DNA from: Prionace glauca
Taxonomy: Eukaryota > Chordata > Chondrichthyes > Carcharhiniformes > Carcharhinidae
Reading direction: 5' to 3'
NCBI GenBank assembly: GCA_037974335.1
Contig: CM075724.1
Span: 71,666,850-71,730,849 of the forward strand
Length of the DNA: 64,000 nucleotides
Shown here: positions 1-9,529 of the stretch, piece after piece
Layout: every line of letters begins with the position of its first letter
How positions within the stretch are numbered: the first letter of the stretch is position 1
Made by a program: the position numbers and the translations under genes
The notes under the pieces: model-generated
Told to the model about the DNA's origin: nothing
Seen by the model: the letters and a program-made list of their open reading frames with translations, nothing else
Databases searched by the model: none

Positions 1-32
1 ATCGTTCAAAAAACGTGATTGAAACACATAGG

Positions 33-345
33 TCATAGAATCCTAGAGTTCAGAATCCCTACAATGCAGCAGGAAGTCATGGAGTCTGCATCGACCAAAT
101 TCCCACGCACGCTGTATCCCCACAACTCCACGTATTTACGCTTCAGAGGTCCCTGACACCAATGCACATTTTGCATGGTCCACCTAACTCACACATCTTT
201 GGAGTATGGGAGAGAACCGGGGCACCATGAGGAAACTCGCTCTTTCGGAGGCAGAATGGGCAAACTCCACACAGTCATCCGAAGCCCGAATTGAACCCGG
301 GTCCCTCCTACTATGAGACAGCAGTGATAACCCCTGTGCAAGCCC
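33..345 (-). repeat. tRNA-headed SINE, degenerate
   Basis: Reverse-oriented and diverged copy of the SINE seen more cleanly at 3,150-3,495 and 54,808-55,142. The tail words (tcatagaatcc, gagtctgcatcgacc) are at the low-coordinate end. The core (cacacatctttggagt, ggaaac, gcaaactccacaca) lies in the middle, and the B-box-like ttgaacccgggtccc comes near 290. The tRNA-like head makes it a Pol III-type SINE, not a tRNA gene. Confidence 0.75.
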
Positions 346-1538
346 GTTGGAGAAATACCAACAATGTTGAATAAGATACATTCCCATTCATGACTATACA
401 AAATGCAATAGTTTTCAAGATATTGTGCCAAGCAAAAAACAATTACAATGTCGTTCCAAGTTACATTGCACCACATGCAAGATATATCCAAAAAATCGCT
501 TGAGATCATCTTTCAAGGAAAGATTTCTTCCCGCCTGTTTCCTCATCTTACCACAATTACCTGTGATCCTATGTTTATAGCATTACTAGTGAGTAAAAAC
601 TTTATAAACGAGGAATCAAGTTGTTCTAGTTTGTATCTGCAGCTATATGAAATGACTCAATTGGTCGATTCCATAGCTCGGGGATCCATTATTTTTTCAG
701 ACCCTCGATTGAACATTGAAGGCGGAAAAACAGCCATAAAGATGGGTACCCGGCATATAAATAGCTGTCCGACACATAAGGGGTTAAAATGCATTAAACA
801 TGCACTGACTTCCAGCACAGACACTGACTTTGAAACACAGACAGACAATCACTTAAAATTTAAACCACAGGACAGGCAGTTAATTGAATTAAAACAGGGA
901 ATAAACGCTTCAGGAAGCCAAGCACCTCAAAAGAGACAAAAATACTCCTGGGATAATAGGGGTGTGATTGGGAGATTAAAAGAAACACAAAGGAACCATG
1001 TACTACAAGAATATAGTAAATTAAGTCATTGATAAGAGGAAATGTACCCATTAATGGAACAATGTGATATTGGAACGATAATGGCCGTACCTGTCCATAA
1101 TAATGAGCTAAGAAATGTTGTATCCACTTGACTAAAACGATGTAATAATCGTGGCCTGTCCACCTATTGTGTAAAGGGCATAAAGGTGGACCGCTTCTAT
1201 TGTTTCTTCGAGAGAAGGTAGCTGTCCAGTACTGCAGAGTGCTGGTCCCTTTTCTCCACGACGCTTCGTTAAAAATAAACTGTGTTACTGACCCTCCAGT
1301 CGGACTCAGGAGTGGTATTTTTTCCCACAACAACATCAATGCTGCGTTATGTTCTGAGTTGCAATGTTGTGCAGTTAATCTGACTTATGGGGGCAATACT
1401 GAAGACTTAAATCCATTAGTGGTTATGTTGCATGATGCAGTCTACAACATATCCTATTTTGAAAGCAAAAAGATTGGAAACCTGCACCCAAAGAATACAG
1501 TAAGATTCATCAATATATGAGCATCAAGCTACTCTGGT
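346..1538. other. No recognised gene
   Basis: An open frame of 194 codons runs on the plus strand from 448 to 1,032, and a 159-codon frame on the minus strand covers 860-1,339. Neither shows a domain, signal peptide or family resemblance that I can name, and no splice context supports either. I take them as chance open frames. Confidence 0.5.
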
Positions 1539-1550
1539 AATAATTTCCTA

Positions 1551-1689
1551 GTAAAAAGTCTGACAACACCAGCTTTCCCCTCGAAAGCTTGTGAGGATAT
1601 TATCAAATAAATAGGTTGGACTAAAACCTGGTGTTGTCAGACTTTTAACTGTGTTTACGCCATTCCAACGCCGGCATACCCACATCATG
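1551..1689 (+). mobile_element. Short hairpin element with 12-bp target duplication (copy 1)
   Basis: A 139-bp insertion that starts with gtaaaaagtctgacaacacc and ends with cggcatacccacatcatg. It contains an inverted repeat (gtctgacaacacc against ggtgttgtcagac). The flanks at 1539-1550 and 1690-1701 are identical: aataatttccta. Two further copies (18,490-18,677 and 28,789-28,889) also have 12-bp duplications. Shared words (cacaagctttcgagg) with the Penelope-like fragment at 25,557 suggest it is a non-autonomous Penelope-type derivative; that link is inference. Confidence 0.8.
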
Positions 1690-1771
1690 AATAATTTCCT
1701 ATGCATTATCGTTTTTCATGCATTTTTGTGAAGGGGGATAGGGTAAATTATCATCGTTCATATAAGATTAC

Positions 1772-2085
1772 CTTCATGAAAAAACGTTTAGCTGGTATTT
1801 GCTGGTATTTGCTGGCATTGAGCTGGAAACGTAATATACTTGACAGATATAAACTGTGCCTTGTTCGATCGCCTGCAGTTTCAGGCTGCTTGACAACTTC
1901 AAAAAGCCCCTCGGAATTTGCTTGTTGTTCATTTTGAAATCCGCTGACAATTTGAACACCGTTTTTATACCAAGTGAGGTTAAATTCTTTGGGGTAAAAA
2001 ACCGCAGTTTTGCACTGGAGTCCAATAGTAGCAGATGAGATCTCTTCGGATGATAAGGATATAATTTTCAGGGGAACCGGTGGAG
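1772..2085 (-). pseudogene. Immunoglobulin C1-set exon of gene 1, frame lost
   Basis: On the minus strand an acceptor (cttgaatttag) opens a phase-1 exon that reads PPVPLKIISL and then LQCKTAVFYPKEFNLTWYKN, the hallmark first half of a C1 domain (Cys, FYP, W). The second half, with YICQVYYVSSSMPA as the second-Cys strand, lies in another frame because of an extra base near 1,890-1,897 relative to the intact exon at 42,173-42,454. Three tandem copies of the 10-mer gctggtattt at 1,791-1,820 disturb the frame again before a gtaatc donor. The V exon 523 bp upstream is open. A sequence error cannot be excluded, but two disturbances favour a pseudogene or a dying copy. Confidence 0.8.
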
Positions 2086-2608
2086 CTAAATTCAAGACAA
2101 CAATACAAATAAATTGAAAAAGAGAGCTTCTGTTTGAAAAAAATGTAATGTTATTAATTACGCACAGCTACTTCCTGGCAGCAAGTTGATTTATTAATCA
2201 GTATTTTTATATTGCGACCTGGTGTTTTTCATAGGTTTTCATAAGCCTCCAAAAGTTTGGATTGTGAGCCCCGCTCTCTTATAATTAGCGAAAGAGCATT
2301 GAAAATGTAAATATTGCTTGTGATTATAAGATTATTCATCCAGTCACAAAGTCCCCATATTGAAAACGAGTCTTAGTTATTAGTTTTCCTTCTCCTTTGC
2401 TTGGCAAACTTCAATTCAAGTAGCATTTTTTTAAAGGTAGGGAGTTGATAAACTTTGCAGTGTCGCTGCGACTGCATGTTTTCCTCTTGAACATTTGTGC
2501 TTCCAATCATGTGAAATTGCTTTCCACGTTTTGTATTTATTTATTTTAATGCGCTATTAATTGTTTTTGATTGACGCCATCTATTAAACACGGCATAATT
2601 GAACTCAC

Positions 2609-2905
2609 CATATATGAGAAGTCGCACAGCAATGTCGTTCACAATCGTCCGAGGCTGAATTTTGACTGCACAGTGATATGTTCCGGCATCCGGTACGTCG
2701 ACATTCAGGAGATGAAGGTACGCTCCACCTTTCATTATCTGGAAGCGTTTTCCGCTGTCCTCTTGCAAAAACCCCTTATTACCATCTTTCCACCAAAACG
2801 CCGCTGCATTTGTAACGTCGGTATGGAAAGGGAAAGGACATCGCAAGGTTACGTTTGTGAATCTGAGCGCCTTTATTGCTTCAGTATCCGATGTGCCCAG
2901 AGCAA
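2609..2905 (-). CDS. Immunoglobulin V-type exon of gene 1
   Basis: A 297-nt phase 1-1 exon, with acceptor ttcttttgatag and donor g|gtgagt. It reads from ALGTSDTEAIKAL to RLLIYG. V hallmarks are visible: first Cys in NVTLRC, Trp in FWWKDG, and second Cys in DAGTYHC with the D-x-G-x-Y-x-C pattern. Unlike gene 2, the end lacks a clear G-x-G-T J-like motif. It is followed by the C1 exon at 1,772-2,085. The leader exon would lie at higher coordinates and was not identified. The domain is intact, but the gene is probably broken in its C1 exon. Confidence 0.82.
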
Positions 2906-3149
2906 CTATCAAAAGAAAATTGAACACACATAAGCTAAATCATGCATTTGCAATAAAAGTTGATATATACTCCGAAAATAACATCGCCCATTCAGTCCAC
3001 GTATACCGTAACGATTTAATGTGCCTCACTGTTAAGAGTTACTCTCGAATTCCAGCATTTGTATCTACCTGGAAGGAAAATCACCAAAAAACATATGCCC
3101 CAAAGCGACGAACCCATGACCATATGGACACAGAGACAATACGCTGAGT

Positions 3150-3495
3150 TTATATTTAGAACCCTACAGTACAGAAACAGGCCCTTCGGCCCATCGAGTC
3201 TGCACCGAACACAATCCCACCCAGACCCTATCCCCATATCCCTACACATTTTACCTGCTAATCCCTCTAACCTACACATCCCAGGATACGAAGGGGCAAT
3301 TTTAGCATAGCCAATGAACCTAACCCGCACATCTTTGGACTGTGGGAGGAAACCGGAGCACCCGGAGAAAACCCACGCAGACACGAGGAGAATGTGCAAA
3401 CTCCACACAGGCAGTGACCCGAGCCGGGAATCGAACCCAGGACCCTGGAGCTGTGAAGCAGCAGTGCTAACCACTGTGCTACCGTGCCGCCCCGA
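3150..3495 (-). repeat. tRNA-headed SINE, well preserved
   Basis: A reverse-oriented copy. In its own direction it starts with a tRNA-like head (A-box-like tagcacagtggtta, B-box-like ggttcgattcccg), then a core (tgcacattctcctcgtgtctg, cggtttcctcccacagtcc). It ends with a LINE-like tail (gggccgaagggcctg, ctgtagggttct). It is nearly the same as the plus-strand copy at 54,808-55,142. The tail resembles the 3' ends of the local CR1 elements, which fits a LINE-mobilised SINE. Confidence 0.88.
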
Positions 3496-4529
3496 TCCGA
3501 CGGATATCCGTCGAATGGGCGGCTCCGATTTGATTATAAACGACTACTGACCCAAGGCGTCAGAAAGCAAATGACAAGATAGTGCTGAATGATACAAATG
3601 CATGTCTTTCGAACAAGGTATTCTGGCATGTTAATGAACTGAAATAGTAATTGGAAACAGGAGGCAATTATATCAAAATAGACTGGTGAGTGTGCGGCGT
3701 GGTGAATGGTATCGATGAGCAGATAGTATTTGACATGTCAAGTCCATGAATCGCCATTTTGTCAGCCACCATGGGGAAATAATATTTCATGTCTTCATAA
3801 TATAGGTCCCCCAAATATTTGCGTTGGATTCACTGTGGACTTATGTTGATGGTTTAAATTTCCATCGGTTGTAACATTCTGGTTAATTCAGGCAGCAAAC
3901 ACGTGAGAAATGCAGAGAGCCTGTCGGATAAATATTACTTATATTGCTTAATGCACAATTAGGTTGTGGGAAATGAGGTAATTTCCCGGTAATGGAATAT
4001 CTGTGGAAATTTCCGAATTTGACTTCAAATGGTTTTTGCTATTTTTCTGCGCGGATTGTAGACTAGAGGTTTATTGAATTATGCGCACAGTTGGAGCTTG
4101 GGTCCAGCTTGTTTTACGCCTCGCCGGTTACGTTTTAAGCTATCCCCATTTCCAACTGTAGACCTGCAGCGTCGGTTTAAGACACTCTTCTCCAAGTATC
4201 CTACGAATAAGAATAAACCCGGGACAATATACAAATTGCTGAGTTAAAAACGAGACGTACACTTATCACAGATCAATCAATTTAATGCACTTTGCTGATT
4301 CGTTGTATTTCCTTTGGAAAAATTCGAACACCATCACTAACAAGAAATTGATCTTAACATGGACTATAGATATGAAAATCAGATATCAGGTGAAAGTCAC
4401 AATCAACGACACCAAAGTAGCATTTGATCGAGTGTCAAGGAGCTCTAACTTAATTGGCGTCAATGGGAATAAAAGGGAAAACGCTGACTGGAAGCACACC
4501 GTATACCTGGGATAACAAACGCTGTTTTT
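3496..4529. other. No recognised feature
   Basis: AT-rich sequence with scattered stops in all frames. I see no exon, repeat family or RNA gene in it. Confidence 0.5.
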
Positions 4530-5145
4530 GGTGAATTTATGTCAATTATCTCAGTTCCAGGACAACAATGCAGGAGTTATTCAGTGTGATGTCCTGGGCC
4601 CAAACATTTTCAGCTGCTTCTTCAATGACCTTGCTTCCATCATAAGGCCGGAAGTGTGGATTTGTTTTCAGGTGACTGCTGAATATTGACAAAAATTTGC
4701 AACTCATCAGATACTGAAGCAGTCTATAGGGGGAAAAAACAAGGTCTGTACAATATCCAGGCATTAGCAGAAAACAATAGAAAAAATCACGCCACACAAG
4801 TGCCGAGCATCTCAAAGATGTTAACTAGCCCGTTAACGGTGCATGACGTTAACATCACTGAGTCCTCCATTGTCAACATCCTGGGGGTTAACAAAATAGA
4901 ATTTAAACTGGTCTCGCCGCATACAAGAGTGGCTTACGCGGCAATTCAAAGGCTAGGAATCCTGTGGCGAGAAACTCTCTTTCTGTTTGCCTAATGCTTG
5001 TCCTTCATTTATAAGGCGCAGGTCTGGAGTGTGATGGACGACATACCGCTTGTCTGGATGAGTGCACTCGCAACAACATTCACTATGTTCCACACTATTC
5101 AGGACAAAGCAGCTCGCTTGATTGCTCCCCCCTTCACATCATTTA
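4530..5145 (+). mobile_element. Old L2/CR1-like LINE fragment (ORF2 C-terminal part)
   Basis: Diverged pieces that match the antisense of the minus-strand LINE at 37,990-41,490. One reads like the reverse transcriptase stretch around cagctgcttcttcaatgacc. The other covers the C-terminal region, with peptides such as ESSIVNILGVNK, QRLGILWRETL and AQVWSVMDDIPLVWMSA. All frames are damaged. Related tail pieces occur at 5,590-5,850 and 6,150-6,320. Confidence 0.6.
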
Positions 5146-5154
5146 ATCCGATTT

Positions 5155-5220
5155 CAAACAACAAAGAACAAAAACAGCCCGGGAAACAGGCCCTTTGGCC
5201 GAACGAGCCCGCGTGTCATC
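5155..5220 (-). mobile_element. 3' tip of a family-C CR1
   Basis: The words aacaaagaacaaaaacagcc and gggaaacaggccctttggcc match the reverse complement of the 3' end of the family-C element (compare 15,540-15,585 and 17,822-17,885). Only the tip is present, as expected for a strongly 5'-truncated LINE. Confidence 0.65.
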
Positions 5221-5589
5221 GAGAAGAGAAGAATTGCAGATAAATGCTGGAACAGAAAAATACCAAGTGACTTTGATAACACACGAGAACTAAACAATTT
5301 TCATCTACAATGCAAAATAATCCAACCATTGATACTTGACATTCAATGACATTTTCCTCACTGAAAATCACAATACCAACACCCGAAGGTTTATCATTTA
5401 CCTGAAACTTAAGTAAATCATCCATATAAATACGTTGGCATGTGCATGAAATCTGTAAAATAAACGGTTCGTAATCTGAAGTTAAAGTCTGTACAAAGCA
5501 ATATGGTTGTGGTTGCAGAAGGTAAATAATCTAATCTCTTGGATATCACTGCAGAAATTCCGCAGTACAATGTCTTTCGATTCATGAAG

Positions 5590-6320
5590 CAGTGTGATGG
5601 AATGTCTTCTCTGACTTGGATGAATGAAGCTCAGCACATTCATAATCACATCCTGGAAGTTCCCCTCATCAGTCACCATGCAGACTTCGAAATGTACTAC
5701 CATTCGGTCAAAATCCTGGATCTTTCATCTTCCCCAGCCCCCAACGGCGCTGTTGGTGTACTTGTAACTTAGAAAATTACCAAATGACTTTGACAGGCAA
5801 CTAGGGATGGTCAGTAAATATTGGCCTATCAATGACCCCAAAACGTAAGTTAAGTTACAAACTGACATATGGTCTTCAATGCAGCACGAAATGTTGATGG
5901 ATGGATGCTTCTCGACAACGCACACCTAACCTCAACCGTTGTATACTTGAAACAACAGTGACTGAAAATGCCCCCAATTGCATTGCTTACTGTTTCACCA
6001 GTTCTATCAGCTCACCGTAATTTTGACACCAGTTAGTTCAGACAATCTTTGTACAAAGCTCAATTATGTGTTACAACATAGGCAGTTGCATGAAAACCTG
6101 GAAACTAAAGGTGTTCATTATTTGCAGTCATACCCAACACAAAGTAATATGGGTGCAGTTCCAATAGGTCGGTCATCTAATTTCCAGAACATCACCACAG
6201 GAATTCTGCACGACTGCGTTCGCAGATGAACTGCTTCATGAATGACCTGTCTTCCATCATAGGATAAGAAATGGGGAAGATTTTTGATGTTTGCAAAAGA
6301 TTCAAAATTACTTGTACTGG
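5590..6320 (+). mobile_element. Old LINE tail fragments
   Basis: The 5,590-5,850 stretch carries the tail pattern of the older LINE (ttggatgaatgaagctcag, aagttcccctcatcagtcac, gcaactagggatggtcag). The 6,150-6,320 stretch repeats the piece atgaactgcttcatgaatgacc. The copies are strongly diverged and carry no open frame. Confidence 0.45.
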
Positions 6321-6428
6321 AGTTTGAAGCACCTAATATTTAAACAGAATAGGCCCTGGACAATATCCAAGCTTGAACAGAGAAGTGCCAGCTGACGTTG
6401 GCAATAACCTAAGAGTGAAACAATGACC

Positions 6429-6474
6429 GACTACAATAAAAAGGAATCTAACGATTCTGACTTCACATGCAGAG
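6429..6474 (+). repeat. Left long target-site duplication of the nested CR1 block
   Basis: From gactac to cacatgcagag this resembles 15,586-15,631 with about six mismatches over 44-46 bp. It marks the two sides of the outer CR1 insertion (family C). Confidence 0.75.
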
Positions 6475-7054
6475 AAAGATTGAACAAATTGGGGCTGTTT
6501 TCCCTTGAAAGACGTCAAGGGAAAGACGTGAGGGGGGATCTAATAGAGGTATATAAGATTATGAAAGGTATAAATAGAGTAAACAGAGGTAAGCTATTTC
6601 CTATGTTAGAGACACACAGTACGAGGGGCCACGGGCTTAAGGTGAGGGGGGAGAGGTATAACACTGATATTAGAGCGAGGTTTTTCACACAGAGGGTAGT
6701 GGGGGTATGGAATGCTCTGCCAAGTAACGTGGTGGAGGCAGGCACGCTAGAGTTGTTTAAGAGTAACTTAGGCAAATGAGTGGGTTGGAGATGGGTGGGT
6801 ATAGGAGATTGTTTTAAATATGGTTCATTAGCATTGGGGCGTCCCTGGTAACGTAAATGGATATGGTGTGATAATAATGTTTTTTTCTCTTTTCATTCAC
6901 AGGTTTTAAGTCGGTCTGCCTTGTTGTCCAACGAGGGGCATACACGCGAAGGGTCGTACTTGGGCTGCTCTTGATTGTTCGAGATTGGCCTAGTGCTTCA
7001 TGTCGTTAGTGTGTGCTTAAACTGGACCAGATGCTGGGCAGCACGACAGCTCAG

Positions 7055-8146
7055 TGACTATTCCGGGGAAGTGCCGGAAGATTGGAAAACGGCTAATGTT
7101 ACGCCATTGTTTAAGAAGAGTGCCAGGCAAAAGGCGGGGAATTATAGGCCGGTTAGTTTAACGTCTGTGGTAGCTAAAATGTTAGAATCCGTCATTAAAG
7201 AGGAAATTGCGAGGCATCCTGAAGGGAATTGCTTGATAGCGCAGACGCCGCACGGTTTCATTAAAGGGAAGTCGTGTCTGACAAATTTACTGGAGTTCTA
7301 TGAGGATGTGTCTAGGGCGGTGGATAGAGGAGAGCCGGTGGATGTGGTCTTTCAGGATTTTCAGAAGGCGTTTGACACAGTACCTCATAAGAGGTTATTG
7401 CAGAAGGTCAGGGGACTTGGAGTTGGGGGTAGGGTGTTACCGTGGATAGAGGATTGGTTGTCAAATAGGAGGCAGAGAGTGGGGGTCAACGGGTGCTATT
7501 CGGATTGGCGGATGGTGACTAGTGGAGTGTCCCAGTGGTCGGTGCTGGGGCCTCACCTTTTTACCATTTATATAGATGATCTGGAGGAGGGAACCGAGTG
7601 TAGGGTGTCGACATTTGCGGATGACACGAAGATTGGGGGAACGGCAAATTGTGCGGAGGGTGTGGAGAGTCTGCAAAAGGATCTAGATAGGCTGGGCGAA
7701 TTGGCCAGGAAATGGCAAATGGAATTTAATGTTGGCAAGTGTGAGGTGGTCCACTTTGGTAGGAATAATGGTAGGAAGGACTATTACTTACGAGGCGAAA
7801 AACTGTAGCAGGCGACGGTGCAGAGAGACCTCGGGGTCCTTGTGCATGAATCGCAAAAAACCAGCTTGCAGGTGCAGCATGTGGTCAGGAAGGCGAATGG
7901 GATGCTGGCCTTCATAGCGAGGGGGATTAAATATAAAAGTAGGGAGGTCTTGCTGCAGCTGTATAGGGCATTGGTGAGGCCGCAGCTGGAGTACTGTGTG
8001 CAGTTTTGGGCGCCGCACCTGCGCAAAGATATTTTGGCCTTGGAGGGAGTGCAGAGGAGGTTTACTAGGCTGATACCGGAGTTGAGGGGTTGAGCTATGA
8101 GGAGAGGCTGAATGAACTAGGCTTGTACTCATTGGAGTTTAGAAGA
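7055..8146 (+). mobile_element. Family-A CR1 (A1), first part of reverse transcriptase
   Basis: Second level of the nest, 5'-truncated. It starts at the word ccggggaagtgccgg and runs through SGEVPEDWKTANVTPLFKK, the RT core VFQDFQKAFDTVPH, and FADDTK, to PELRG. It stops at agaagaatga and resumes at 14,881. Two changes disable it: a stop after LRGEKL near 7,806 and a lost base near 8,091. In this copy GVSQWSVLGP replaces [10 protein letters not shown]. No target duplication is visible at the junction with C, as is common for CR1. Confidence 0.85.
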
Positions 8147-8254
8147 ATGACACTGGTAGAGAATCCCACCCTTCCACCTCCTCTAACCTAAATTATAAGA
8201 GTGTGAGAAGTTTTTTTTAATATTTTTATTTTTCTGCTGGGAATTGTTTCAGGG

Positions 8255-9175
8255 ATGGCAGTTCAGGCTGTAAGCTGCATCTCCTGTGGTATATATGTAG
8301 TGAGGGACTCCAGCAGTGTTTCAGGTGATTTTACTTGTGTGAAGTGTGTTAGATTGCAGTTTCTGGAGGAGCGTGTACAGGAGCTGGAGGGGGAATTAGA
8401 GGAGCTCCGCATAATTCGGGAAGTGGAGGAGGACATAGAAAGGAGTTATAAGGAGATAGTCACTCTTAGAAATAAGTCTTGGGTCACTGCCCGGAAGAGG
8501 GGCAAGAAGCAGTTGGGGGGACAATCCCCTGGGGCTGTTCCCCTCCAAAATAGGTTTTCGGTCCTGGAGGCTACAGTTGAGGAGGAATCAACTGGGGATA
8601 GCCAAAGGGAGCAGGTCTCTGGGGGTGAGCCTATTGGGAAACCTCAGGTGGTTAGGGGTAAGAGGTTGGGCCTCGTGATTGGGAACTCCACACTTAAGGG
8701 GACGGATAGGAGAGTCGGAGGTAAGGGTAGGGACTCAGGGCTGGTGTGTTGCCTACCTGGGGCTGGGGTCCGCGATGTATCGGACAGGGTATTCAGGACT
8801 CTTAGGGGAGAGGGAGATCAACCCCAAGTTATAGTTCATGTGGGGACACATGATATAGGGAGATTAAGGGAAGGGGATATTAAACAAAGATTTATGGAGT
8901 TGGGGTGGAAACTAAAGGCCAAGTCTGGAAGAGTAGTTATATCCGGACTCTTGCCTGTGCCACGGGATAGTTTAGAGAGGAATAGAGAAAGGGAAAGTTT
9001 GAACTCGTGGCTGAGGGGCTGGTGCAGGAGGGAGTGGTTCAGGTATTTGAGTAATTGGGGCTCATTCTGGGGAAGGTGGGACCTCTATAAGAGTGATCGT
9101 CTTCACCTGAACCAGAGGGGAATCAATATCCTGGGGGGTAAATTTGCGAAAGCTATGCAGGGAGGTTTAAACTGA
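8255..9175 (+). CDS. CR1 ORF1 protein (zinc-knuckle-like, coiled coil, SGNH esterase)
   Basis: An uninterrupted frame of 306 codons. Cys pairs at residues 8/11 and 28/31 fit the Zn-binding (PHD-like) module known at the N-terminus of CR1 ORF1. Residues 34-67 are rich in Glu, Leu and Arg and look like a coiled coil. An SGNH/GDSL esterase domain follows: VIGNS at 141-145 (block I, usually GDS), HVGTHD at 195-200 (usually GxND), and DRLHL at 281-285 (the D-x-x-H block). The family role is RNA and membrane or lipid association in retrotransposition. Two of the three blocks differ from the canonical residues, so activity is doubtful. ORF2 follows after a 13-base G run. Confidence 0.88.
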   Translation: MAVQAVSCISCGIYVVRDSSSVSGDFTCVKCVRLQFLEERVQELEGELEELRIIREVEEDIERSYKEIVTLRNKSWVTARKRGKKQLGGQSPGAVPLQNRFSVLEATVEEESTGDSQREQVSGGEPIGKPQVVRGKRLGLVIGNSTLKGTDRRVGGKGRDSGLVCCLPGAGVRDVSDRVFRTLRGEGDQPQVIVHVGTHDIGRLREGDIKQRFMELGWKLKAKSGRVVISGLLPVPRDSLERNRERESLNSWLRGWCRREWFRYLSNWGSFWGRWDLYKSDRLHLNQRGINILGGKFAKAMQGGLN

Positions 9176-9181
9176 TTCGGA

Positions 9182-9194
9182 GGGGGGGGGGGGG
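9182..9194 (+). repeat. G13 tract between CR1 ORF1 and ORF2
   Basis: Thirteen consecutive G lie seven bases past the ORF1 stop. The same location carries a G tract in the family-A element (59,757-59,770 on the complement) and in element D (17,280-17,325). In this copy no ATG precedes the endonuclease in its frame. Confidence 0.9.
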
Positions 9195-9529
9195 ATCGTG
9201 AGTAGAGGGGGTGAAAGTGAGGGGGGCATAGATGGGGAATGCAAAGCACGGCATAGTGGGGGTGGGGCGGAGCAGGGTTTGAAATGCGTGTACTTTAATG
9301 CGAGGAGTATTCGCAATAAAGTGGATGAACTTGCAGCGTGGATCAATACCTGGGACTTTGATGTTGTGGCCATTTCAGAGACATGGATAGAGCAGAGTCA
9401 GGAATGGATGTTGCAGGTTCCGGGGTACAAATGCTTTCGTCGGAGTAGAGAAGAAGGTAGAAGAGGGGGTGGGGTAGCATTGCTAGTTAAGGACTGTATC
9501 ACAGTGTCGGAGAGGAAGTTTAATGAGGA

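Noticed and set aside
448-1032. Open frame of 194 codons on plus
   Set aside because: No domain, no signal peptide, no splice or family support, and mixed composition like the surrounding sequence; likely chance.
860-1339. Open frame of 159 codons on minus
   Set aside because: Overlaps the previous frame on the other strand and shows no immunoglobulin or TM pattern, so it is not accepted as a missing exon of gene 1.
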